Assembly: GCA_016777645.1 (NCBI GenBank)
Contig: JADHRC010000011.1
Coordinates: 1-21,140 of the forward strand
Length of the DNA stretch: 21,140 bases
Reading direction: 5' to 3'
From: Alphaproteobacteria bacterium
GTDB lineage: Bacteria; Pseudomonadota; Alphaproteobacteria; Puniceispirillales; Marisalimonadaceae
This document shows positions 5,156-12,684 of the stretch, one piece after another (position 1 is the first letter of the stretch; each line of letters begins with the position of its first letter). Under the pieces are notes generated by a model, which did not search any database, was not told where the DNA came from, and saw only the letters and a list, made by a program, of their open reading frames with translations. Position numbers and translations under genes: made by a program.

Positions 5156-5956
5156 ATGAATTCAAAAAATAATGATGCCATAATTATCAAATCAGTTTCT
5201 CATTCATACCAAACAGATACTGGCAAATTACCTGTTTTAAATAATCTAAATATTAGAGTTCCTTATCATGGGTTTACAGCTGTTGTTGGCCCTTCTGGTT
5301 GCGGTAAATCAACACTTACAAAACTAATTTCAGGTTTGTTAAAGCCAGATAATGGAGAAGTGTGGTTGAACAATGAAAAAGTTATAGAGCCCAAGCCGAT
5401 TGTCGGTATGGCCTTCCAAAACCCTGTTTTGCTAGAATGGAGAACTGTCTTACAAAATGTTATATTACCACTTGAAATAGTTCCCAATAACTTTTCTCAG
5501 TTAGAAAAAGAAAAGCGTGCAAGAAACTTATTGTCCTTAGTAGGGTTAGAGGGGTTTGAAGACAAAAAACCTTCTGAGTTGTCTGGAGGAATGAAGCAAA
5601 GAGCTTCATTATGTAGAGCTCTAGTTCACAAACCTCAAGTTCTTATTTTAGATGAGCCTTTTGGTGCCTTAGACGCATTTACTCGAGAGGATTTATGGCA
5701 AGTAATGCATAAATTAAGAAAAGAAGAGCCCTTTACTGGTGTTCTCATAACGCATGACTTAAGAGAGTCAATATTTTTAACTGACGAAGTAATTGTTTTG
5801 TCAGGAAGACCAGCAACAAATCAATATTCAGTTAAGACATCAAAATCAGGTAATCCACAGCTTGAAAGTTTGTTTGAACCAAAATCTATAGAAATGTTAA
5901 AGAACCTAAGGCATCAAATAGAAATTGCTCAAGGTCATCTAGGAAATAAATCATGA
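5156..5956 (+). CDS. ABC transporter ATP-binding protein (SsuB/TauB/ThiZ-like)
   Basis: A 266-residue ATPase that powers the importer encoded around it. Walker A is G-P-S-G-C-G-K-S (residues 45-52), the Q-loop is in A-F-Q-N-P (about 86-90), and the signature is L-S-G-G-M-K-Q (142-148). Walker B is V-L-I-L-D-E-P (162-168), the D-loop is G-A-L-D, and the switch His is H200. The family match is to the nitrate/sulfonate/taurine/pyrimidine group. I place the start at ATG 5156 because the alternative TTG at 5144 lies in the preceding stem-loop. The 3' end overlaps the permease start by 4 bases (ATGA), a typical coupled operon junction. Confidence 0.92.
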   Translation: MNSKNNDAIIIKSVSHSYQTDTGKLPVLNNLNIRVPYHGFTAVVGPSGCGKSTLTKLISGLLKPDNGEVWLNNEKVIEPKPIVGMAFQNPVLLEWRTVLQNVILPLEIVPNNFSQLEKEKRARNLLSLVGLEGFEDKKPSELSGGMKQRASLCRALVHKPQVLILDEPFGALDAFTREDLWQVMHKLRKEEPFTGVLITHDLRESIFLTDEVIVLSGRPATNQYSVKTSKSGNPQLESLFEPKSIEMLKNLRHQIEIAQGHLGNKS

Positions 5957-6708
5957 GGCACATCTTAATTCCATTGTATGCAATAATAATATTTCTTCTT
6001 TTTTGGGAATTCCTAGTTTGGGTTAATGGCTGGCCGAATTATAAAATGGCTTCTCCTTCAGATATATGGCCAGCTTTTTGGAAATTCAAATCTCTTTTTT
6101 TATATTATGGTTGGGACACTTTATGGAGAACTGTTGTAGGGTTATTTTTGGCTGTTCTTTTAGGTGTTTTTTTGGGTATGATTATGGGATTTTCTAAAAT
6201 TTTACGAGAAGCCATTTATCCTTTATTGGTAGGTTTTAATGCTATTCCTAAAGCCACAGTGGTTCCGATTATAGCATTGATGTTTGTTGGACGACATGAT
6301 TTAAATACGATTTTAATAGCGTTTATGATTTCTTTTTTTCCTATTGCAGTCTCAGTATCCATTGGTTTGTCTACTTTGGAACCAGAATACAGAGATATTC
6401 TAAGATCTTTAGGTGCGTCAAAGTCAACAATTTTTTGGAAAATTGCACTACCAAAGACACTTCCAGAATTTTTTGGCGCTTTGAAAGTTGCGGTGACATT
6501 GGCGTTTATTGGAACAAACCTTATGGAAATTGTATCACCTCATGGAAGAGGCCTTGGCGCCCTTTTTGATAGTGGAAAAACTAATTCAGACTACCCACTT
6601 ATGTTTGCTGTACTTATTGCACTGGCTTTGCTTGGTATTGCTCTTTATTATGTGGTTGTTTTTTTAGAAAAGATTTTTGCTGGTTGGGCTGAACGTTCAA
6701 CTGAATAA
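5953..6708 (+). CDS. ABC transporter permease (SsuC/TauC/ThiX-like)
   Basis: A 251-residue BPD_transp_1-type inner-membrane permease with about six hydrophobic spans. The cytoplasmic coupling helix that docks on the ATPase is visible as E-Y-R-D-I-L-R-S-L-G-A-S followed by F-W-K-I-A-L-P (about residues 145-165), the EAA loop of the family. It starts within the ATPase stop (ATGA overlap), completing a three-gene importer of binding protein, ATPase and permease. Presumably it works as a homodimer. The substrate is undefined; fold relatives move sulfonates, taurine, nitrate or thiamine pyrimidines. Confidence 0.92.
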   Translation: MRHILIPLYAIIIFLLFWEFLVWVNGWPNYKMASPSDIWPAFWKFKSLFLYYGWDTLWRTVVGLFLAVLLGVFLGMIMGFSKILREAIYPLLVGFNAIPKATVVPIIALMFVGRHDLNTILIAFMISFFPIAVSVSIGLSTLEPEYRDILRSLGASKSTIFWKIALPKTLPEFFGALKVAVTLAFIGTNLMEIVSPHGRGLGALFDSGKTNSDYPLMFAVLIALALLGIALYYVVVFLEKIFAGWAERSTE

Positions 6709-6739
6709 AAATATAATTAATTCTTGTTTTGGTTCATTT

Positions 6740-6958
6740 ATGTTTAGTTTCTTGTTTAATAGTAATAATGCAAACTTGAAAAATTCTTTTGGAAAAGGAA
6801 TAGTCCTTGCCGCTTCATCAATAATATATGCTATCTCTAGATTATTTGGCTTTATAAGCAAACCAATGCTTTTCTTAGATATTTTTATAATAATTTTATT
6901 TTTTTATTCTGTTTTTTTAATATTTTTTAATTTTTATATCAAATCAGTTCCTAAATGA
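6740..6958 (+). CDS. Small hydrophobic membrane protein, unknown
   Basis: A 72-residue frame from ATG 6740; the same frame is open to an ATG at 6677 inside the permease gene, which would give 93 residues. It has two hydrophobic segments, one around V-L-A-A-S-S-I-I-Y-A-I and a strong one near the C-terminus rich in Phe and Ile, so a two-span membrane protein is plausible. Ribosome binding signals are poor for both starts. It follows the ABC permease directly and precedes the tRNA-editing protein. I do not recognise it, and it could be non-coding. Confidence 0.4.
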   Translation: MFSFLFNSNNANLKNSFGKGIVLAASSIIYAISRLFGFISKPMLFLDIFIIILFFYSVFLIFFNFYIKSVPK

Positions 6959-6976
6959 AATAAGGATTTTTAAATT

Positions 6977-7525
6977 ATGTTAATTGAGGAGGGGAACCCT
7001 TCATCCTTGTCACAACATTTGTTACCTATTTCATCAGATCAATTGATTGAACAATTAAATTTTTGGCAAATAGAATATAAATGTTTCCATCATATTCCAC
7101 TTATGACAGTCAAAGAATCTAAACTTGTTCAAGGTTTGTTTCTTTCAGAAAGTGAAGGTGGGGGACATATTAAAAATTTATTTTTAAGGGATCATAAAAA
7201 AAGGTTTTTGTTATTAGTTGCTCATCAAGATGCCTTTGTAAATTTAAAAAACCTTCAAATTAATATAAATGTGGGTAGATTGTCATTTGGATCAAAAGAG
7301 AGTTTATTTAATAAACTTGGTGTTTTCCCAGGAGCCGTCACACCATTTGCAATGATTAATGGTGTCAAAAATAATATTCCAATTTATATAGATAAAAATT
7401 TACAGTCCTGCAAAAAAATATACGCTCATCCTCTTGTAAATGACAAAACATTAGAAATATCCATTTCAGAATTAGAACGTTTTTTTGAAAAAATTGGTGT
7501 AATCCCAAATTGGATTCAATTATAG
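6977..7525 (+). CDS. ProXp-ala/YbaK-type aminoacyl-tRNA deacylase
   Basis: A 182-residue stand-alone editing domain related to the insertion domain of bacterial prolyl-tRNA synthetase. Family hallmarks are G-G-H-I-K-N-L-F-L (residues 62-70, with the invariant Lys at 66), G-R-L-S-F (100-104), L-G-V-F-P-G-A-V-T-P-F (114-124) and a late H-P-L-V-N. Members of the ProXp-ala (PrdX) subgroup hydrolyse Ala mischarged on tRNA-Pro in trans. An AAGGA lies about ten bases before the ATG. The first 20 residues are less conserved, so a slightly later start is possible. The gene is followed closely by a 65-residue protein gene. Confidence 0.9.
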   Translation: MLIEEGNPSSLSQHLLPISSDQLIEQLNFWQIEYKCFHHIPLMTVKESKLVQGLFLSESEGGGHIKNLFLRDHKKRFLLLVAHQDAFVNLKNLQININVGRLSFGSKESLFNKLGVFPGAVTPFAMINGVKNNIPIYIDKNLQSCKKIYAHPLVNDKTLEISISELERFFEKIGVIPNWIQL

Positions 7526-7550
7526 TTACATTTTAAAAAAAAGATTTTAT

Positions 7551-7748
7551 ATGAAATTTAAAACACTTGAAGAAATACGCTCGCATCCAGTTTGGATAAA
7601 ATTACAATCACAAGGCACTGAAAAAGAAAAGCTTAACAAACAATTTTTATCCCTTTCAGTTGAGGAAAAAGTAATAGCAATAGATTTGTTTGAATCCTTA
7701 AAGGTTGTAGTTGAAAAAATAATTAAAGATAGAAACATCAATCATTGA
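7551..7748 (+). CDS. Small soluble protein of unknown function (65 aa)
   Basis: The frame starts 26 bases after the tRNA-editing gene and gives a 65-residue, mostly helical, charged protein (M-K-F-K-T-L-E-E-I-R at the start; E-E-K-V-I-A-I-D-L-F-E-S-L-K later). A similarly long frame exists on the opposite strand, but this strand has the more protein-like composition and is co-directional with its neighbours. The ribosome binding site is weak (AAGAT). I do not recognise a family. Confidence 0.5.
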   Translation: MKFKTLEEIRSHPVWIKLQSQGTEKEKLNKQFLSLSVEEKVIAIDLFESLKVVVEKIIKDRNINH

Positions 7749-7817
7749 AAGATAGATTTTTTTCATATTAAATAAATATGAACTATTGATATATTTGTTG
7801 TTATTAAAGGCAAAATC

Positions 7818-8204
7818 ATGAGAAATATATTTATTCTAATAATATTGTCTAGTTTTATAAATTTTAAAGCATCATCTTTTGAACCTTATTCAGGAATATT
7901 TTGTCAAAATTTCACTTCTAATCATAAAAAAGAATTTTTTTTTAAGCATGATGAAGATTTTATTTATGCGACAGCGTTCAAAAGGGTTGATGGCCAATTT
8001 AAAAAGGTTGGCAATGTTGTAGGCCAAAAAATCTCTTCATTTATTTTGTTTGAAGATAATACGATAGATGCAAATCTGAATTTTGCTTGGCATTTGGACA
8101 TGGTTACTAAAATTCTTAAACCATTTATCCTTACTGACGCTATTTCTTATGATATAGAGATACCCGAGAATATGGATTGTATTAGTAAGAACTTTTGGTT
8201 TTAA
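7818..8204 (+). CDS. Small secreted protein, paralogue of the protein at 12685-13056
   Basis: A 128-residue protein with an N-terminal signal peptide (M-R-N-I-F-I-L-I-I-L to about F-K-A-S-S). The mature part has a cysteine near its start (I-F-C-Q-N) and one near its end (M-D-C-I-S), possibly a disulfide. Its core V-V-G-Q-K-x-x-S-F-I-L-F-E-D, then F-A-W-H-L-D and L-K-P, is shared almost word for word with the minus-strand protein at 12685-13056. It is therefore one member of a local paralogous family of periplasmic or secreted proteins. The function is unknown. The cupin gene follows immediately after its stop. Confidence 0.72.
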   Translation: MRNIFILIILSSFINFKASSFEPYSGIFCQNFTSNHKKEFFFKHDEDFIYATAFKRVDGQFKKVGNVVGQKISSFILFEDNTIDANLNFAWHLDMVTKILKPFILTDAISYDIEIPENMDCISKNFWF

Positions 8205-8231
8205 TTGAAACTAACGACGGAACACATTGAC

Positions 8232-8507
8232 ATGGCGAAATCAAAAATAATGATTGATAACAAAGTCACAAGGGTAACTAAATGGTCATTTTTGCCGGGG
8301 GAAGATACAGGGCAACATATTCATGAATATGATTATGTTGTTGTGCCAATGACAGATGGAAACCTAAAAATTATTGATAATCATGGTAATGAAACTATCT
8401 CCAAATTAAGTAAAGGTATAAGCTATTTCAGAGAAAAAGGGATTAATCATAACGTTATAAATATCAATAATTTTTCATACTCATTTATTGAAATAGAATT
8501 TAAATAA
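8232..8507 (+). CDS. Small single-domain cupin protein
   Basis: A protein of about 91 residues with a beta-barrel cupin core: D-N-K-V-T-R-V-T-K-W-S-F, then P-G-E-D-T-G-Q-H-I-H-E-Y-D-Y-V-V-V-P (the G-x-H-x-H motif), then D-G-N-L-K-I. A later E-K-G-I-N-H-N-V segment supplies the second motif His. The two motifs normally bind one metal ion. I chose ATG 8232 (M-A-K-S-K) because homologues usually begin just before I-D-N. A TTG at 8205, directly after the preceding stop, would add nine residues. Small cupins of this kind are often isomerases, dioxygenase-like or sensory proteins; the reaction here is unknown. Confidence 0.78.
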   Translation: MAKSKIMIDNKVTRVTKWSFLPGEDTGQHIHEYDYVVVPMTDGNLKIIDNHGNETISKLSKGISYFREKGINHNVININNFSYSFIEIEFK

Positions 8508-8535
8508 AAAAAATATTAATTCCAAGGAGTGTTAC

Positions 8536-8868
8536 ATGTCAGAGTCTAAGTTAATAAGTTATATCACTTCAGACTTCCAAAGTAAAAGTGACATGAAAAT
8601 TGGAGAAATAGAGTGGGAAAAAATAATGAATGACAAGTTTGATGAATTTAAAAAGGCTGGAGCGATTAGACAAACAGTAACTCAAATTTGGAACAAAGAA
8701 GGGGCTTTAAGGCTTGGTCATTTGTGGGAGTACAAAGATGAAAAAGCATTTATAGCATGTCAAAAAATTTTTAGAGAAGCTGAATTAGAGTTTAAAAAAA
8801 GAACGGGTATTATTTGGAAGGTTTTTCCAAACAGGGGTATCGTATTATATGATACTAAATATGATTAG
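8536..8868 (+). CDS. Conserved hypothetical, possibly dimeric alpha/beta-barrel fold
   Basis: A 110-residue soluble protein with a good ribosome binding site (AAGGAG at 8524-8529). The order of segments (an I-W-N-K-E-G strand region, L-G-H-L-W-E-Y-K-D-E-K-A-F, a helix with R-E-A-E-L-E-F, and I-W-K-V-F-P at the end) recalls ferredoxin-like dimeric alpha/beta-barrel proteins such as the EthD or NIPSNAP type. This is a fold guess only. It follows a cupin gene on the same strand and may share a message with it. Confidence 0.65.
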   Translation: MSESKLISYITSDFQSKSDMKIGEIEWEKIMNDKFDEFKKAGAIRQTVTQIWNKEGALRLGHLWEYKDEKAFIACQKIFREAELEFKKRTGIIWKVFPNRGIVLYDTKYD

Positions 8869-8890
8869 TTTTCGTTAGGTTTGTTAATTA

Positions 8891-9454
8891 GTGAACGTTT
8901 TTACATTAAAATATATTTTTAATACTATAAAATTACTAATTTTAATTCTTTTATTATTTTCTAAAACTAGTTTTGCTTCTGATTTAACCCAATTTTTTTC
9001 TAATTTGAAAAATGCCTCTGATCATGAAATCGCTATGAAATATGAAAAAAAAATTTGGCACTATTGGCATAATGATGGCTCTAACGAAAAGAATAATGCA
9101 ATGATGAAAAAATGTTTAAATTATCTTGATAATGGCGCATTAAAAATTTCTCTTGATTGCTTTATAACTCTAAAAAAAATAGAGAAAAATTGGGCTGAGC
9201 CAATTAATAAAATAGCCACAATTAAATTTCTTTTAGGAGATTATGATGGTTCACTAAAAGATATTAAGCTTACTCTATTAAAAGAACCAAGACATTTTGG
9301 GGCAATTGCAGGTTCAGTCCAAATAAATATAATTTTAAAAAAATATGATAGAGCCATAAAGGATTTGGATCGCTTAAAAGAAATACACCCCCATATTAGT
9401 ATTCTTTCAATAAGGCCATTTATACTAAAATTATTAAAAAACTCATCAATATAA
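8891..9454 (+). CDS. Exported tetratricopeptide-repeat protein
   Basis: A 187-residue protein starting at GTG 8891. It has a signal peptide or membrane anchor (hydrophobic residues 13-24, ending S-F-A-S) and helical TPR-like repeats. G-A-L-K-I-S-L-D-C-F, then L-G-D-Y-D-G-S-L-K-D-I-K-L-T-L-L-K-E-P-R-H-F-G-A and Y-D-R-A-I-K-D-L-D are the recognisable repeat cores. The E-P-R-H-F-G-A-I-A-G segment is typical of a conserved alphaproteobacterial family of short periplasmic TPR proteins of unknown partner. It would act as a protein-protein scaffold in the envelope. Confidence 0.8.
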   Translation: MNVFTLKYIFNTIKLLILILLLFSKTSFASDLTQFFSNLKNASDHEIAMKYEKKIWHYWHNDGSNEKNNAMMKKCLNYLDNGALKISLDCFITLKKIEKNWAEPINKIATIKFLLGDYDGSLKDIKLTLLKEPRHFGAIAGSVQINIILKKYDRAIKDLDRLKEIHPHISILSIRPFILKLLKNSSI

Positions 9455-9514
9455 TATTATAGAGCTATAATTAGCAGAACATTAAATTTTAATATTCGTT
9501 TAGTATATTTAATT

Positions 9515-9772
9515 TTATTTTTTGTTAAAATTAAAACCTAAAATTTTAATTGTTTCAATTTTTTCGTCCAAACTTTTCTTAAAATTAACTTTACTTAATT
9601 TGGCTTTATTTTTCTCATTTTCATAACAACTAAAACATAATTCTAAATATCTACCCTTAGGAGTTTTTAAAGTTTTTATGGGAATGGTTTCATGCATGTA
9701 AGAGTGATGAGGATTTGTAGTTCTTTTACACCAAAAACATTGAGCATTAAATTTATTATATTTGAAAGACAT
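9515..9772 (-). CDS. Small CxxC...CxxC zinc-binding-type protein
   Basis: An 85-residue protein with paired cysteines C12-x2-C15 and C46-x2-C49, a zinc-ribbon or treble-clef spacing. His22 and His23 and basic residues lie between them. The C-terminal third is Lys-rich. It begins six bases after the sodium-channel stop codon on the same strand, so the two are probably one message. Function unknown; nucleic-acid or protein binding is a reasonable guess. Confidence 0.7.
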   Translation of the reverse strand: MSFKYNKFNAQCFWCKRTTNPHHSYMHETIPIKTLKTPKGRYLELCFSCYENEKNKAKLSKVNFKKSLDEKIETIKILGFNFNKK

Positions 9773-9778
9773 TTTCTT

Positions 9779-10576
9779 TTAACTGTTTTGTTTATGTATC
9801 AGTTCTTTTATCTCTTTAAGTTGGTTTTCTATCGACTTGATTTTTTTATAGACATCCTTCTCAATCAGACGATTATCTTTATCATCACCTGAAATTTGTT
9901 GCATGGCGTCAACTATAATACCTATGAATAAATTTAAAATAGCAAAAGTAGTTACAAGTATAAAAGGAACAAAAAATAGCCAAGCTAAGGGAAACTCTTT
10001 CATCACAGGTCTAACAATTCCCATGGACCAACTTTCTAAAGTCATTATTTGGAAAAGTGTATACATAGAATTACCAATTGTACCAAACCACTCATAAAAG
10101 CTATTTCCAAAAAAGTTAGTAGTTAATACGGACGAAATATAAAAAATTAAAACAATAATCGTTCCAACTGATAATATGCCTGGAATTGAGATAAATATTG
10201 CCTGAATTATTCTTCGCATTGATGGAACAATCGACAATAGTCTTAGGGTTCTGAAAATTCTAAAAGCTCTTAAAACAGAGAAGGGGCCAGAAGCAGGTAT
10301 TAAGGACACTGCAACAATTACAAAATCAAAAATATTCCAACCATCTTTAAAAAAATTAAGTCTATAAACAATTAATTTTCCTATTAATTCTATAGTAAAT
10401 ATAGTTAAGGCAACTTTATCTATAAAAGATAAAACAAATCCATATTCAAGTGTAATATTTGGACTTGTTTCTAATCCAAGAGTAAGAGCATTAATAATTA
10501 TAACTACTGTTATGAATGATATAAAAATCCGACTTTCTAGAATATTTTTTAGACTTTTCATTAAACAAAAACTCAT
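9779..10576 (-). CDS. Voltage-gated sodium channel (NaChBac/NavAb-type)
   Basis: A 265-residue single-repeat six-helix channel that forms a homotetramer in the inner membrane. S1-S3 occupy about residues 15-95. The S4 voltage sensor is a regular arginine ladder at R103, R106, R109 and R112. The pore loop carries T-L-E-S-W-S-M (179-185), identical to the Na+-selective filter of NavAb and NavMs. S6 follows with N-L-F-I-G-I-I-V-D-A, then a charged C-terminal coiled coil that holds the tetramer together. AAGGAG lies about 12 bases before the start; an in-frame ATG at 10561 is the alternative start. Such channels in marine bacteria relate to Na+ homeostasis, pH or motility. Confidence 0.95.
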   Translation of the reverse strand: MSFCLMKSLKNILESRIFISFITVVIIINALTLGLETSPNITLEYGFVLSFIDKVALTIFTIELIGKLIVYRLNFFKDGWNIFDFVIVAVSLIPASGPFSVLRAFRIFRTLRLLSIVPSMRRIIQAIFISIPGILSVGTIIVLIFYISSVLTTNFFGNSFYEWFGTIGNSMYTLFQIMTLESWSMGIVRPVMKEFPLAWLFFVPFILVTTFAILNLFIGIIVDAMQQISGDDKDNRLIEKDVYKKIKSIENQLKEIKELIHKQNS

Positions 10577-10704
10577 AATTTTTTATTACTCCTTTTAATA
10601 AATAAATTTAAATTTACAAGGCAATTAATTTTAAAAATTTTGTATATTACTATTACTTAAATTATGATAATTTAAATATAGACAATCGTTTAAAGTAATT
10701 TTTA

Positions 10705-11052
10705 ATGTATATAAGAACCATTAAAGTAACATTTAAAGACAAATTATCAAAAGATATGTTTGTTAATTATACAGATACTAATGCTGATGCAAAGGGTATA
10801 AAAAATGGTACTTTGATGAAAATACTTTTCAGTAATTCTGATGTTACTGTGACTTTGGTCCTTATTTTTCCTGATTATAAAACGTTTATGAGAGATCATA
10901 ATAATTTAGCGGGCCCCATTATCGATTCTTTTAAGGATCAGGGCCTTAAAGTAGAATTAAATGATGGTGAAGTTTTAGGAAATACTGCTGTATCATTACA
11001 ATTTTTAGATGTTTTAAAAAAAGAGGCAGCTTTTTATTCTCCAAATGATTGA
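10705..11052 (+). CDS. Conserved hypothetical protein (115 aa)
   Basis: A 115-residue soluble protein with alternating strand and helix pattern (Y-I-R-T-I-K-V-T-F at the start; V-T-V-T-L-V-L-I-F-P-D-Y later). It may be a small ferredoxin-like fold, but I do not recognise a family and see no catalytic signature or cysteine. It is divergent from the sodium channel, with about 130 AT-rich bases between them that must hold both promoters. No clear Shine-Dalgarno precedes the ATG. Confidence 0.6.
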   Translation: MYIRTIKVTFKDKLSKDMFVNYTDTNADAKGIKNGTLMKILFSNSDVTVTLVLIFPDYKTFMRDHNNLAGPIIDSFKDQGLKVELNDGEVLGNTAVSLQFLDVLKKEAAFYSPND

Positions 11053-11306
11053 TTTTTTTATAACTTTATGATCTGGCATTATAAATGACTAATTTGAAAT
11101 ATGATTTTGAAGTTAAGTTGCAATTAGAATTTAATCTCTCTAATGAATTAAATAAATCCATTTGAATACAGTAATCGTGTATGATGAAGATGATAATGAA
11201 ACAGTATATTTAGATCTCAATCAATAAGATAAGAGTAAGTTTTTAAAAATAAATTAGGTTAAAAAAATTGGAATTATAAATAAATTATTTAATAATATCA
11301 TCTTAA

Positions 11307-12074
11307 TTATAAATCCTTTACACATCTAAATCCTATGTATACTGCAGACATTTTTTTTGGTTTTCTAGCTTTGTGTGCCTTGTGCATTTGATCCTTTCCA
11401 TACCACCATGAACCACCTTTTGTTGCCTTTTCATTATTATCTATAATAGATGCCCATTCCCAAACATTAGCACCCATATCATACAAACCATTAATACCCC
11501 TTCTTGTTTTTTTGATTTTAGAATGTCCGTGTCCCCGAGATAGAAGGTTTGTATAGTTTAATTGATTTTTAAATTTGCAGTCATTCAAGCAATTAGCTCC
11601 ATAAGGTAAAGAACCAACTGGATAATCATAGGTTTTCCCTTTAACATATTCATCAAGTGGTTCTATACGTGTTTCTGTATAAGCGGCGTAATTCCATTCT
11701 TCTTCTGTTGGAATTCTTTTGTTGTTCCATTTGCAATACATTACAGCTTCATCGTAATTTATATGAACAGCAGGTTCATTTTTATGTCCTTTTAAACCAA
11801 ATGGATATTTCCAATTCCATCCCTTTTTTTTAACCCATCCATACTCATAGACATAACCCCATCCTCTAACTTCTGCCTCTGTTTTATAATTAGTATTTTT
11901 TGAAAAAATTGAAAATTCTTCTATTGAAACCTCTGATGTATCAATTAAAAAATTTGTAATTCTTTGCATCTTGTCTTCATTAGCAAACGCATAATTACTC
12001 AATAGAAGAATTATTATATTTATATAAACATAACTGATTTTATTAAATTTTTTTAAAAATAAAAAAATACTCAT
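11307..12074 (-). CDS. Exported FGE-sulfatase-fold (SUMF1-like) protein
   Basis: A 255-residue protein with a long N-terminal hydrophobic signal (about residues 14-31, ending Y-A-F-A-N-E), so the domain is exported. The fold is that of formylglycine-generating enzyme: F-L-I-D-T-S-E-V-S near the start, P-A-V-H-I-N-Y-D-E-A, Y-C-K-W, R-I-P-T-E-E-E-W-N-Y-A-A, N-G-L-Y-D-M-G-A-N-V-W-E-W, and G-G-S-W-W then G-F-R-C-V at the end. The redox-active cysteine pair that true FGE uses shortly before the final G-F-R segment is not seen: that stretch reads A-R-K-P-K-K-M-S. It is therefore more likely another member of the fold, with unknown substrate, than a sulfatase activator. No sulfatase gene is nearby. 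Confidence 0.85.
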   Translation of the reverse strand: MSIFLFLKKFNKISYVYINIIILLLSNYAFANEDKMQRITNFLIDTSEVSIEEFSIFSKNTNYKTEAEVRGWGYVYEYGWVKKKGWNWKYPFGLKGHKNEPAVHINYDEAVMYCKWNNKRIPTEEEWNYAAYTETRIEPLDEYVKGKTYDYPVGSLPYGANCLNDCKFKNQLNYTNLLSRGHGHSKIKKTRRGINGLYDMGANVWEWASIIDNNEKATKGGSWWYGKDQMHKAHKARKPKKMSAVYIGFRCVKDL

Positions 12075-12168
12075 ATTTTTTTTCTTTCACTAACATAGAT
12101 ATACTCATCTAATTATATGTTATTAATTTTTTTTCAACTGGTCATATTAATTTTACAAGGATTTAGAT

Positions 12169-12309
12169 ATGAGTAATAAATTTAAACAATGGCATATAAA
12201 TTTAATAGATAAAGTTCAAAAAAGTACGGGTATATCCAATTATCAAATAGTTTGGTTAAGCTTCATAGAGGGGCTTATTATTGGTCTTATTATTGGTTTA
12301 ATATTATAG
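12169..12309 (+). CDS. 46-residue single-span membrane microprotein
   Basis: ATG 12169 is preceded by CAAGGA (12156-12161) at good spacing. The product has an N-terminal basic amphipathic part (K-F-K-Q-W-H; D-K-V-Q-K-S) and a C-terminal hydrophobic span with repeated I-I-G-L (residues 30-46), ending directly at the stop. The small-residue repeat G-L-I-I-G-L-I-I-G-L suggests helix packing in the membrane. It is divergent from the FGE-fold gene. The family is unknown. Confidence 0.55.
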   Translation: MSNKFKQWHINLIDKVQKSTGISNYQIVWLSFIEGLIIGLIIGLIL

Positions 12310-12350
12310 TTTTAAAGAATATAGAAGGGGTTTGTAATCATTAAAAAAAA

Positions 12351-12662
12351 TTAGAATATATTCTTATAAAATTCATTATATTCTAAATGTTTAGGTGTTT
12401 TAATTCCAGTAATAGCCCTAAACTTTAGTATCAACCTTTCTATGTCTTTTTTTGAAAGACTAATCTTCACCCATTTATTATTTTTAATTTTTTCAGTTTT
12501 GACTCCAGGAAGATCTACAGGTAATTTTGCTCGGTTAAAAACCGTACATTCAAATAGATCTTGATTGGGTTGCTGGGTAAAACTTAACACATAATAATTA
12601 TAATCTAACTGGCATATACCATTTATAAATTTTAGCTCATTAAATTTCATTTTATTAACCAT
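12351..12662 (-). CDS. Hypothetical protein (103 aa)
   Basis: A 103-residue soluble protein with no signal peptide. Visible segments are I-C-Q-L-D-Y-N-Y-Y-V-L-S-F, then F-E-C-T-V-F-N-R-A and a C-terminal helical part. An in-frame ATG at 12650 (M-K-F-N-E) is an alternative start; neither has a clear ribosome binding site. It lies 22 bases downstream of the secreted paralogue gene on the same strand and may be co-transcribed with it. Not recognised. Confidence 0.55.
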   Translation of the reverse strand: MVNKMKFNELKFINGICQLDYNYYVLSFTQQPNQDLFECTVFNRAKLPVDLPGVKTEKIKNNKWVKISLSKKDIERLILKFRAITGIKTPKHLEYNEFYKNIF

Positions 12663-12684
12663 ATATTAAGCATAATTAAAAAAT

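Noticed and set aside
7547..7741. Minus-strand open frame opposite the 65-residue protein gene.
   Set aside because: Ser/Phe-rich low-complexity product opposite a more protein-like plus frame that continues the local gene direction.
9692..10097. Plus-strand open frames across the sodium channel and its small neighbour.
   Set aside because: Antisense shadows of genes with unmistakable channel and CxxC motifs.
11085..11222. Two adjacent short plus-strand frames (ATG 11085 to TGA 11165, then a TTG frame to about 11227) that could be one gene broken by a frameshift.
   Set aside because: Neither has a ribosome binding site, both are under 30 codons, and no family could be recognised; chance is a sufficient explanation.
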